Shown here piece after piece: positions 53,689 to 61,397 of a stretch of DNA of 64,000 nt (the stretch's first letter is position 1; each line of letters opens with the position of its first letter). Where the stretch lies: NCBI RefSeq assembly GCF_009720835.1, contig NZ_WNKZ01000013.1, forward strand, positions 21,351 through 85,350. The letters are read 5' to 3'. This stretch comes from Pseudoduganella buxea. Its GTDB lineage: Bacteria; Pseudomonadota; Gammaproteobacteria; Burkholderiales; Burkholderiaceae_D. Below the pieces are notes generated by a model that was not told the DNA's origin, ran no database searches, and worked only from the letters and a program-made list of their open reading frames with translations. The position numbers and the translations under genes are program-made.

Positions 53689-53754
53689 AAAACCGGGGAC
53701 AGCCCCCTGTTTTGAAGCAAGCTTGCCCGGAAACAGGGGACTCTCCCCGGTTTT
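53689..53754 (+). repeat. Long imperfect hairpin repeat after the cupin gene, possible terminator
   Basis: Arms at about 53689-53712 (AAACCGGGGACAGCCCCCTG) and 53731-53754 (CAGGGGACTCTCCCCGGTTT) are near-perfect inverted repeats with an 18-base loop and end in TTTT. Each arm contains a GGGGAC unit like the palindromes at 21619-21720. It starts directly after the cupin stop codon. Confidence 0.75.
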
Positions 53755-53929
53755 CGGCAGCGTTTCCCCAGCACCCACCCCCGGGTGCTGTGCACTTTCC
53801 GCAACGCCCCTCGCTCCCTTGTGCTGGCCAAATGGTTACGCATATCAAACCCCCAAAGTACCGTTAAATCTCGCCCTGGATCGGTACGCATGACACCATA
53901 ACTCACGCTTTCACGGCTAATGGTTGCGG

Positions 53930-53946
53930 TTAACAATTGATGTTAA
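53930..53946. promoter_or_regulatory. TTAACA-N5-TGTTAA palindrome
   Basis: Perfect 6-bp arms around ATTGA, six bases before the -35 of the third TonB-receptor promoter. The placement suits an activator or a repressor site. An 8-bp hairpin (CAGCACCC/GGGTGCTG) lies further upstream at 53769-53790. Confidence 0.5.
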
Positions 53947-53952
53947 TAGATG

Positions 53953-53981
53953 TTGACTTTGCTATTTCCGCCTCCTACACT
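53953..53981 (+). promoter_or_regulatory. Sigma-70 promoter of the third TonB receptor gene
   Basis: TTGACT (53953-53958), 17-base spacer, TACACT (53976-53981). The start codon of the receptor follows at 54050 after a leader of about 60 bases with CAGGAG at 54036. Confidence 0.75.
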
Positions 53982-54049
53982 CGAATCGCTGCGTTACCGA
54001 AGGCCACACTTCGGGGCGCCGCCACCAGAAAAAAACAGGAGACAAAATC

Positions 54050-57000
54050 ATGTTGCAGAACCATCGAGCGGGCGCCGTGCGCACCGTGTTCGGCCTCACC
54101 GTCATGGCCGGCCTGATCGCCCAGGCCTATGGCCAGGAAAGCGTCGCCACCGCCCCCACTGCCGCCCCGGCCAGCGCCACCAGCCCTGCCGACAGCGATC
54201 CTTCCGGCGCACTGCAGACCGTCAAGGTAACGGGCTTTCGCAACAGCCTGCTGTCGTCGGCCAAGGACAAGAAGGAAGCCGTCGGCTTCCAGGATTCGAT
54301 CAACGCCGAGGACTTCGGCAAGTTCCCCGACAAGAACCTGGCCGAGTCGCTCAGCCGCGTTCCGGGCGTGCAGGTCACGCGCGACGTGACAGGCGAGGGC
54401 ATGACGATCCAGATCCGCGGCCTGGGTTCGAGCTTCACGAAGATCCTGTTGAATAATTCGCCCATCGCAGTGGCCTCGTCCGGCCCGATCGACGGCGCCA
54501 ATACGAACCGCGAGGTCGACCTCGACCTGCTGCCCACCGACCTGTTCACCAAGCTCACCGTCAGCAAGAGTCCGACGGCCGGCCAGATCGAAGGGGGCGC
54601 CGCCGGCGTCGTCAACCTGCGCAGCGCCCGCCCGTTCGACAAGGAAGGGCGTCAGCTGGCCGTCAGCCTGACGGGCACCAAGCAGCAGATCGCCGACAAG
54701 GCCGGCCTGCGCGGCTCCGTGCTGGCCAGCCAGACGTGGGACGGCAAATTCGGTATCCTGGGCGGCATCTCGTTCTCGCGGCAGGAAGCGCGCACGCGCG
54801 GCTTCGAGACGGTGGGCTGGACCAATCCGAACCTGACGGCCGCGCAAAGCAGCAGTGGCACGCGCAACAACACGGGCGGCGGCAACTGGACCATTCCCGC
54901 CACCGTGCCTGCCAACGCCGGCAACGGCCTGGTGCCGGGCACCGTCATCGACCATGCCTTCCTGCTGGCGCACAACCCGGGCCTGTCGATCGGCCAGATC
55001 GACAACGCCATCGTGCCGCGCCTGGGCCGCACGATGGAGTACTACGGCACCCGCGACAAGATCTCCACCGTGTTCGCGGCCGAGTACCGGCCGCTCGAGA
55101 ATCTGCACTTCTACCTGGACACGATGTACAGCAAGAAGGACGACGACATGCAGCGCAACGCCTACACGTGGGCCGTGCGGAATAACGCGTCGATCCCGCT
55201 GAACATGCAGGTCGACCGCAGCGACTGCAGCGACGGCTGCGTCGTCACGGCCGGCACCTTCGCCAACGCACTGAATTTCATCGAGTTCGGCCCGCGCCGC
55301 GACAAGGTCGACCTGCTGGGCATCAATCCCGGCGCCGAATGGAAGATCACGCCCACCCTGGTCCTGGACGCCCAGGCCAACTGGAACCGCAGCCGCTTCA
55401 CGCACATGGCGCCCACCGTCATGCCGATCACGGCGCCCAACAGCGGCAATACCGTCACCTATGCCAACAACGGCGGCGTGCCGTCGATCGTATCGAGCCT
55501 GGACCTGAACAACCCGGCCAGCTACGGGTGGACCGGTGGCCGCGTGAATATCCAGAACGAGCTGCGCGAGACGGAAACGAAGGGCTTCCACACCAACCTG
55601 GCCTGGGGCGACAAGAAGCTGACCGTGCGCGGCGGCTTCGCCTGGGACGATATCGACCGCACCATCCGCGCCCAGGACAACTCGGCCGCATGGCAGGCCG
55701 CCGTCTGCGGCAACAACCCCACCGTGTTCCTGCAGGGGCCGAACGGCGCGCCGCCCTGCAATGGTGCCAGCACACCGGGCGCCAGCGCCGCCGCGCTCTA
55801 CCCGGGCTATGGCACGGGCTACACCGCCGGCCAGAACGCTGCGCTGACCTACCAGGGTTCGCTGATCCCCAACGCCGCGCTGCCGGGCTACCTGGTGCCC
55901 GGTCCGTACGGCCGCCTGGCGCTGGACTGGGACCGCTTCCGCACGGATTCGAACTTCGACTACTACAACAGCACCGCCCCCGATTCCGGCGCTTCGTCCA
56001 CCGGTGCCAGCGCGGGCTACATCCGCGAGAAGTCGAAGGCGATCTACCTGGAGGCGAACGGCGAAGCCCAGCCGCTCGGATTCGGCCTGCGCTGGAATGC
56101 CGGCGTGCGCTATATCCGCACCAACCAGCAGGTAGGGTCGTTGAATTCCGTCTCCGATCCGCGCAATGCCAACCTGACCCTGAACGGCAGCAAATACCCG
56201 AACCTGAGCCAGTGGGTGTACCAGGACTCGGACTACAGCAACACGCTGCCGTCGGCCACCGTGGCGGTGGACCTGCGCAAGGACGTCGTGTTCCGCGCCG
56301 CCGCCTCGCGCAGCATGACGCGGGTCGACCCGAACGCGCTGCGCCCGGGCATCAACTTCTCGTCCGTGTCGGCCGACGTGGGCACGATGGGCAACCCGGC
56401 CCTGCAGCCCTACCTGTCCGACAATATCGACCTGGGCGTGGACTGGTACACGGGCCGCGAAGGCTACCTGTCCGTGACGGCCTTCCAGAAGCGCATCAAC
56501 GGCTTTACCGTCAACGAGAACATCTCGATGCCGTTCTCCGCGCTGGCGGCGTATGGCATCAACTACGGCACCCTGATCCCGGCGCAGCAGCTGGCCATCG
56601 ATTCGCGCGGCGGGCCGGAAAACGCCACGGTCGTCATGACGCGGCCCCGCAACGCGGATGGCATCCTGCGCATCCGCGGCCTGGAAATCGGCTGGGTCCA
56701 GCCGCTCGACAAGTGGCTGCCATGGCGCGGCTTCGGCTTCAACGAGACGCTGACCCTGATCAACCAGCGCGCCAGCGGCGAAGGCAGCAGCGGCTTCATC
56801 GCGCTGGGCGTGCCGAAGAAGACGAACAACCTCAGTGTCTACTACGAAAACAAGGGTTTAATGGTGCGCCTGATGCACACCTACTCGCAGGGCAGCCAGG
56901 TGGCCACGGCCAACCAGAGCGGCATCACGAATGCGGCCCTGTACGGCGACGACTACAAGCAGCTGGACTTCTCGTCCAGCTTCGAGCTGGACCAGATCTT

Positions 57001-57148
57001 CGATCGCGACAACCTGCCCATGCTGACCTTCGACATCGTCAACCTGAACAAGGCCAAGCGGCGCGGCTACTTCCAGTTCGCCAACGCCACCATGTCGCAA
57101 TACGATCCGGGCCGCACCTTCGCACTTGGCCTGCGGATGAAGTTCTGA
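54050..57148 (+). CDS. TonB-dependent receptor, third locus
   Basis: A 1032-residue outer-membrane importer. The signal peptide ends in AYGQ; then a TonB-box-like QTVKVTGF, plug motifs (DSINAEDFGKFPDKNLAESLSRVPGVQVTRDVTGEGMTIQIRGLGSSFTKILLNN, SPTAGQIEGGAAGVVNLRSARPFD) and a barrel ending in FALGLRMKF. It has its own promoter and is directly joined to a GH35 gene by a one-base overlap, so its cargo probably carries terminal beta-galactose. It differs enough from the other two receptors to suggest a different ligand. Confidence 0.93.
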   Translation: MLQNHRAGAVRTVFGLTVMAGLIAQAYGQESVATAPTAAPASATSPADSDPSGALQTVKVTGFRNSLLSSAKDKKEAVGFQDSINAEDFGKFPDKNLAESLSRVPGVQVTRDVTGEGMTIQIRGLGSSFTKILLNNSPIAVASSGPIDGANTNREVDLDLLPTDLFTKLTVSKSPTAGQIEGGAAGVVNLRSARPFDKEGRQLAVSLTGTKQQIADKAGLRGSVLASQTWDGKFGILGGISFSRQEARTRGFETVGWTNPNLTAAQSSSGTRNNTGGGNWTIPATVPANAGNGLVPGTVIDHAFLLAHNPGLSIGQIDNAIVPRLGRTMEYYGTRDKISTVFAAEYRPLENLHFYLDTMYSKKDDDMQRNAYTWAVRNNASIPLNMQVDRSDCSDGCVVTAGTFANALNFIEFGPRRDKVDLLGINPGAEWKITPTLVLDAQANWNRSRFTHMAPTVMPITAPNSGNTVTYANNGGVPSIVSSLDLNNPASYGWTGGRVNIQNELRETETKGFHTNLAWGDKKLTVRGGFAWDDIDRTIRAQDNSAAWQAAVCGNNPTVFLQGPNGAPPCNGASTPGASAAALYPGYGTGYTAGQNAALTYQGSLIPNAALPGYLVPGPYGRLALDWDRFRTDSNFDYYNSTAPDSGASSTGASAGYIREKSKAIYLEANGEAQPLGFGLRWNAGVRYIRTNQQVGSLNSVSDPRNANLTLNGSKYPNLSQWVYQDSDYSNTLPSATVAVDLRKDVVFRAAASRSMTRVDPNALRPGINFSSVSADVGTMGNPALQPYLSDNIDLGVDWYTGREGYLSVTAFQKRINGFTVNENISMPFSALAAYGINYGTLIPAQQLAIDSRGGPENATVVMTRPRNADGILRIRGLEIGWVQPLDKWLPWRGFGFNETLTLINQRASGEGSSGFIALGVPKKTNNLSVYYENKGLMVRLMHTYSQGSQVATANQSGITNAALYGDDYKQLDFSSSFELDQIFDRDNLPMLTFDIVNLNKAKRRGYFQFANATMSQYDPGRTFALGLRMKF

Positions 57149-58812
57149 TGGGGGGCCGTCATCCCGGGACGCTGCTGCGGGCCGCACTGTTCCCCTTGCT
57201 CGTCGCGGCGACCCTCGGCGGCGCTGCCTGCGCCGCCGAGGCGCCAATCCCGTCGCTGCGCACGCAGGGCAGCACGAAGCAGCTGATCGTCGACGGCAAG
57301 CCCTTCCTCGTGCTGGGCGGAGAGCTGTACAACTCGTCCGCTTCCAGCCTGCCGTACCTGGACAAGCTGTGGCCGCAGTTGAAGGCCGTGGGCCTGAACA
57401 CCATCCTGGCTCCCGTCGAATGGGACCAGGTCGAGCCGGTCGAAGGCCGCTTCGATTTCACGGTGCTGGACGGCATGCTGAAGCAGGCGCGCGCCAACGA
57501 CACGCGCCTGGTACTGCTGTGGTTCGGCGCGTGGAAGAATTCGATGTCGACCTATGTGCCGGCCTGGGTCAAGCGTGACAACACCCGCTTTCCCCGCGCC
57601 CGCAACCGGGCCGGCGAACCGCAGGATATCCTGACCCCGTTCGGCGCCGCCACCCTGGCGGCGGACAAGGCGGCCTTCGCGGCGCTGATGCGGCACCTGC
57701 GCCAGGCCGACCCGCAGCGGACCGTGCTGATGGTGCAGGTGGAGAACGAGATCGGCATGCTGCCCGACGTGCGCGATTTCAGTCCCGCCGCCACCGCCGC
57801 GCTGCGCGAACCGGTCCCGGCCCGGCTGCTGCAATACCTGCGTGCCAACCGGGCCCGCCTGCATCCGCAGGTGCGCAATCTGTGGGAAGGTGCCGGCGCG
57901 CGCGAAGCGGGCACCTGGGCCGACGTGTTCGGCACGTCGATCGACGCGGATGAGGTATTCCAGGCCTGGCACTACGCCACCTTCGCCGAAGCGCTGACGG
58001 CTGCCGGCAAGGCGGAATATCCGCTGCCGATGTTCGTCAACGTGGCGCTGAACCGGCCCGGCAAGAAGCCGGGCGAGTACCCCAGCGCGGGCCCGCTGCC
58101 GCACCTGTTCGATATCTGGAAGGCGGCCGGGCCGTCGATCGACCTGATCGCCATCGACACCTACTTCCCCAACTTCACGCACTGGGCGCGCCAGTTCAAG
58201 CGGCCGGACAATCCCCTGTTCGTGCCGGAAGCGAACCGCGCCGGCCGGCAGGACCTGGGCGCGAACGCCTTCTGGTCCATCGGCGAACTCGATGCGATCG
58301 GCTTTTCGCCTTTCGCCATCGAGAACATCCGCGACCCGAAGGGCGACGTGCTGCCGCCGGCCTATGCGCTGTTGCGGCAGATGGCACCGGAAATCCTGGC
58401 GGCGCAGGGGCAGGGCCGCATGCGCGGCTTCCGGCCGAACGTGTCGTACGACGGCGTGGTGGAAACGAATAACGTGCAGGTGACGATGGGCGCCTGGCTG
58501 CTCGACGTCAGCTTCGCCAACCAGTGGGGCAAGACGGAAAGCGCGGAATACGACTCGCGCGGCGGCCTGGTGATCCAGGCGGCGCCGGACGAATTCTACG
58601 TGGCCGGGCGGGGCATCACGGTAACGTTCAAGAATCCCGGCGGGCCGATGGAGGGTGTTGGCATCGAGAAGGCGACCGAAGGGACGTTCGTGGATGGGCG
58701 CTGGCGCGAAGGGCGCTGGCTGAACGGCGACGAAACCCACCAGGGCCGCCATATCCGGCTGCCGGGCGACGAGTTCACGGTGCAGAAGGTGAAGCTGTAC
58801 AAGTACCGCTGA
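57148..58812 (+). CDS. GH35 beta-galactosidase (DUF5597 type), second copy
   Basis: A 554-residue exported enzyme, paralogous to the one at 30652-32304. Catalytic residues: E201 (MVQVENEIG) and E361 (LFVPEANR). Shared text includes WDQVEPVEGRFDF, RLVLLWFGAWKNS and DIWKAAGPSIDLIAIDTYFP. The start ATG overlaps the receptor stop (TGATG), so expression is coupled. The repeat of a receptor-GH35 pair in two loci of the window suggests use on different galactosylated oligosaccharides, for example xyloglucan and a galactan or arabinogalactan. Confidence 0.88.
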   Translation: MGGRHPGTLLRAALFPLLVAATLGGAACAAEAPIPSLRTQGSTKQLIVDGKPFLVLGGELYNSSASSLPYLDKLWPQLKAVGLNTILAPVEWDQVEPVEGRFDFTVLDGMLKQARANDTRLVLLWFGAWKNSMSTYVPAWVKRDNTRFPRARNRAGEPQDILTPFGAATLAADKAAFAALMRHLRQADPQRTVLMVQVENEIGMLPDVRDFSPAATAALREPVPARLLQYLRANRARLHPQVRNLWEGAGAREAGTWADVFGTSIDADEVFQAWHYATFAEALTAAGKAEYPLPMFVNVALNRPGKKPGEYPSAGPLPHLFDIWKAAGPSIDLIAIDTYFPNFTHWARQFKRPDNPLFVPEANRAGRQDLGANAFWSIGELDAIGFSPFAIENIRDPKGDVLPPAYALLRQMAPEILAAQGQGRMRGFRPNVSYDGVVETNNVQVTMGAWLLDVSFANQWGKTESAEYDSRGGLVIQAAPDEFYVAGRGITVTFKNPGGPMEGVGIEKATEGTFVDGRWREGRWLNGDETHQGRHIRLPGDEFTVQKVKLYKYR

Positions 58813-58938
58813 GCGGGTCGTGGCGCCGGCGCGTCACTGCCGCCGGATTTGCGTGACGGGCAGGGCGACCCGGCGCAATATGACGGGGAGCGCCGCCGGT
58901 ACGGTTTTCCGCCTTGCCCGGCGCCGACGGGAGGCGCC

Positions 58939-60294
58939 ATGAACCTGCCAGGTCCTGCACTGCGGTTATTCCCCGGCCGTTTTCTGGATGTACTGCTTGT
59001 CGTGCTGCTGGCTGCGCTGCTGGCCATGACGGCCGGTTGCGCGGGCAACCGGACCCAGTTCCATGAACTGGCGCTGATCGGTCAGTCGTCCGAGCAGCAA
59101 CGGCGCGAGCTGACCCTGGCCTTCGATGCCTATATCGTCGGCATCGAAAAGGACAATGCCAGCCGGGTCGGCCGCCTTGCCGACTGTCCCGGCGCCCCCG
59201 GCGGCGACTGCCTCGCCATCGATGCGCCATACCTGCGCGAACGGCCCGACCTGCGCGATGCGCTGCACGGCAAGTACGCGGGGCAGCACCGGCCCACCTA
59301 CGTTTCCCATATCGCCCGCTTCGGCCCGTCCGGCCAGGTCTGCTTTCTCTACAATGTCTACGCCGCCGGCGATGCCTGCGCGCCCCTGGCGCTGACGGTG
59401 GCACCGGCGCAGCCGCTGGTGGCACGCAGCTGGCAGGCCCTGGCCACCTTGGGCCGCGACGTGGAGCGCCTGACGGCCGAGCGCCGATTCAGCCATGTGA
59501 TCGTCTACACGATGGGGTGGAATACCTACCAGCCCGAAGCGCTGCGCAATATCCGTGACCTGGCAACGCGCCTGCGCGAAGCGGCCGGCGGCGATCCGGC
59601 ATTCCGTCCGCTGGTGCTGGGTGTGACGTGGCCGTCGACGGGCGATCCGGCCTTGCCGATGGCCGATTTCGGCATCAAGGCCAAGGACGCGGACGAAGTG
59701 GGCGCCGTCTGGGAAAACATCCTGCTGAATCGGGAGCTGCGCCGCGCCAAGGCGGCCGGCGGCTTCCGGCTGATTGTCGTCGGCCACAGCTTCGGCGCCC
59801 GCGCCGCCACGCGCGCCGTCTTCAGCGCGCCGCTGGTAACGGCTGCGCCCACGCCCGTGGTGGACCTGGTGGTCAGCCTGCAGGGTGCCTACAGCTACCA
59901 GCGCTACCTGGCCACGGATGCCGGCGGTGCCGAAGGACGCGAGGGCGCGCCGTACCGCGATTTCGCCAGCCTGGCCGGCCCCGTCGTGCTGACGGCTTCG
60001 CGGCACGACACGGCCGTGACCCAGGCTGGCCACGCCCGCTATTTCGTCGGCTCGCAGGCGGCATTCGACGAGGCGAGAGCAGGCCCTCATGGCGCCCGCT
60101 TCCTGGCGGCGGCAACCGCCGAGGATGGCCGTGTCCCGGCACTGGCCTGCGTACCGCAGCGGGTGCTGTGGATCGATGCCTCGTCCGTCATCAAGGGCAA
60201 TCAGGCCGGCACCGGCGGCGGCGCCCACAGCGCCGTCTATACGCCGGAGATCGGCCGGCTGGTGTACCAGCTGATCCGCAGCTGCGCCAGCTGA
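58939..60294 (+). CDS. Alpha/beta hydrolase-fold lipoprotein, unknown function
   Basis: A 451-residue protein with an N-terminal hydrophobic segment ending in TAGC (possible lipobox). It has HVIVYTMGWNTYQPEALRNIRDL, VLGVTWPST and the nucleophile elbow GHSFGAR with S284, followed by LVVSLQGAYSYQRY and VVLTASRHDTAVTQAGH, which provide candidate aspartate and histidine. The pattern resembles poorly described serine-hydrolase or DUF900-like esterases. GGGAGG precedes ATG 58939 by four bases. It may form a unit with the next two small genes. Confidence 0.72.
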   Translation: MNLPGPALRLFPGRFLDVLLVVLLAALLAMTAGCAGNRTQFHELALIGQSSEQQRRELTLAFDAYIVGIEKDNASRVGRLADCPGAPGGDCLAIDAPYLRERPDLRDALHGKYAGQHRPTYVSHIARFGPSGQVCFLYNVYAAGDACAPLALTVAPAQPLVARSWQALATLGRDVERLTAERRFSHVIVYTMGWNTYQPEALRNIRDLATRLREAAGGDPAFRPLVLGVTWPSTGDPALPMADFGIKAKDADEVGAVWENILLNRELRRAKAAGGFRLIVVGHSFGARAATRAVFSAPLVTAAPTPVVDLVVSLQGAYSYQRYLATDAGGAEGREGAPYRDFASLAGPVVLTASRHDTAVTQAGHARYFVGSQAAFDEARAGPHGARFLAAATAEDGRVPALACVPQRVLWIDASSVIKGNQAGTGGGAHSAVYTPEIGRLVYQLIRSCAS

Positions 60295-60372
60295 TCCGGC
60301 CTGGCTGCGGGGGCGTCGCCGCTTGCCGTTGCGCCGTGGCTTCTCGAACCAACCCTCGGACCTGGAGCCGGA

Positions 60373-60696
60373 ATGGAAGCGCTTATCGCGATAATTTCAG
60401 TGTTACTGATTAAGCTGACAGCAATGATTGCCGGGTACAAGATCGTCTGTCTCGGTCACGATTCCCTGGTGCGGGGATTGAAAGGCGAGTTTGTCTTCAC
60501 GGGCACGGTCGGAAAGGAGCGGGGGCTGATGCTGAAAGGTGCATCGCCCGGCCTGTTGTTCGTTCTGCTGGGATCGCTCCTGATTGCCTGGGCGATGTAT
60601 GTGGACAAGCCGATTTCCTGGGAAAAGATCACTACCGAGTTCAGTACGCCGGTGATCAGCAGCAAGCCCGATATATCGGAGAAAGGCGCGAAATGA
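60373..60696 (+). CDS. Small two-helix membrane protein, unknown
   Basis: A 107-residue protein with two hydrophobic stretches (about residues 3-22 and 58-77) and a polar C-terminal tail. I recognise no family. Its base composition is visibly lower in GC than the genes around it. The stop overlaps the next start by four bases (ATGA), so the two are coupled. Confidence 0.6.
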   Translation: MEALIAIISVLLIKLTAMIAGYKIVCLGHDSLVRGLKGEFVFTGTVGKERGLMLKGASPGLLFVLLGSLLIAWAMYVDKPISWEKITTEFSTPVISSKPDISEKGAK

Positions 60697-61301
60697 AAAT
60701 TCTCAGCATGCTTCTCGCAGCAGCTGTCTGCTGTGCCAGCACCGGCGCCGATGCGCAGAATGCGACGCCCAGGCCGGCGACGGTGGCCGACTACATGCGG
60801 AAAGCCGATGAACAATTTTCATCCGGCCGTTACCTCGACTTCGTCGGGACGTGCAGGCAATGGGAAGCATTGCGCAAGGACTTTTCCGCTTCCTATAACA
60901 TCGCCCTCGGTCTTCTGCATGCGGGCGATGTGGCAGGTTCGAAAGCAAAGATTGCGGAAATTGCCGCTGCGGGTCTCAATGCCGAGCAACGGGAGAAGAT
61001 CGACCAGTTGCGGCAGGATGTTGTTGCTCGCGAACGTCATGCTGCGACCAGGCGGAGCGTCGTCACGGGGTCGGTGATCATGTCGCGAGGGCCCCTGTAT
61101 GCGCAGAGCGCGGCGCAGGTCGATGGAAGCCCACCCAACCGGAGCGGGGCGTCCTTGGGATTGAAGCCGGAGCACGCGGACGACTTTGTCGAGGGCCTGA
61201 ACAGAATGCAGCTCGAACAGGCCGGCTACGACGCAGGCCCAAGGGTCTCATCCAGGCCGATGGACTTGCCGGCACCTGTGCAAGAAAGCGAGGCTCGATA
61301 A
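60693..61301 (+). CDS. Secreted protein of unknown function
   Basis: A 202-residue protein with a signal peptide (MKILSMLLAAAVCCASTGADAQ). The first part looks helical and TPR-like (DYMRKADEQFSSGRYLDFVGTCRQWEALRKDFSASYNIALGLLHAGD), the rest is low in recognisable structure. It overlaps the small membrane protein gene by four bases. No family was recognised. It converges on polB across a 96-base gap in which I see nothing definite. Confidence 0.6.
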   Translation: MKILSMLLAAAVCCASTGADAQNATPRPATVADYMRKADEQFSSGRYLDFVGTCRQWEALRKDFSASYNIALGLLHAGDVAGSKAKIAEIAAAGLNAEQREKIDQLRQDVVARERHAATRRSVVTGSVIMSRGPLYAQSAAQVDGSPPNRSGASLGLKPEHADDFVEGLNRMQLEQAGYDAGPRVSSRPMDLPAPVQESEAR

Positions 61302-61397
61302 CCGCGGCACCCAGCCTGTCGCCGTGGACGCCGACCGCATGCGGGTATACGCGGGCGACTGCTTGCCCGCCGGGATCGGCAAGGGCCGCCCAGACGT

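Noticed and set aside
53921..53935. A LacI-type operator (TGGTTGCGGTTAACA) before the third receptor
   Set aside because: The right half does not match TGGT-NN-CG-NN-ACCA; the overlapping TTAACA-N5-TGTTAA palindrome explains the symmetry better.
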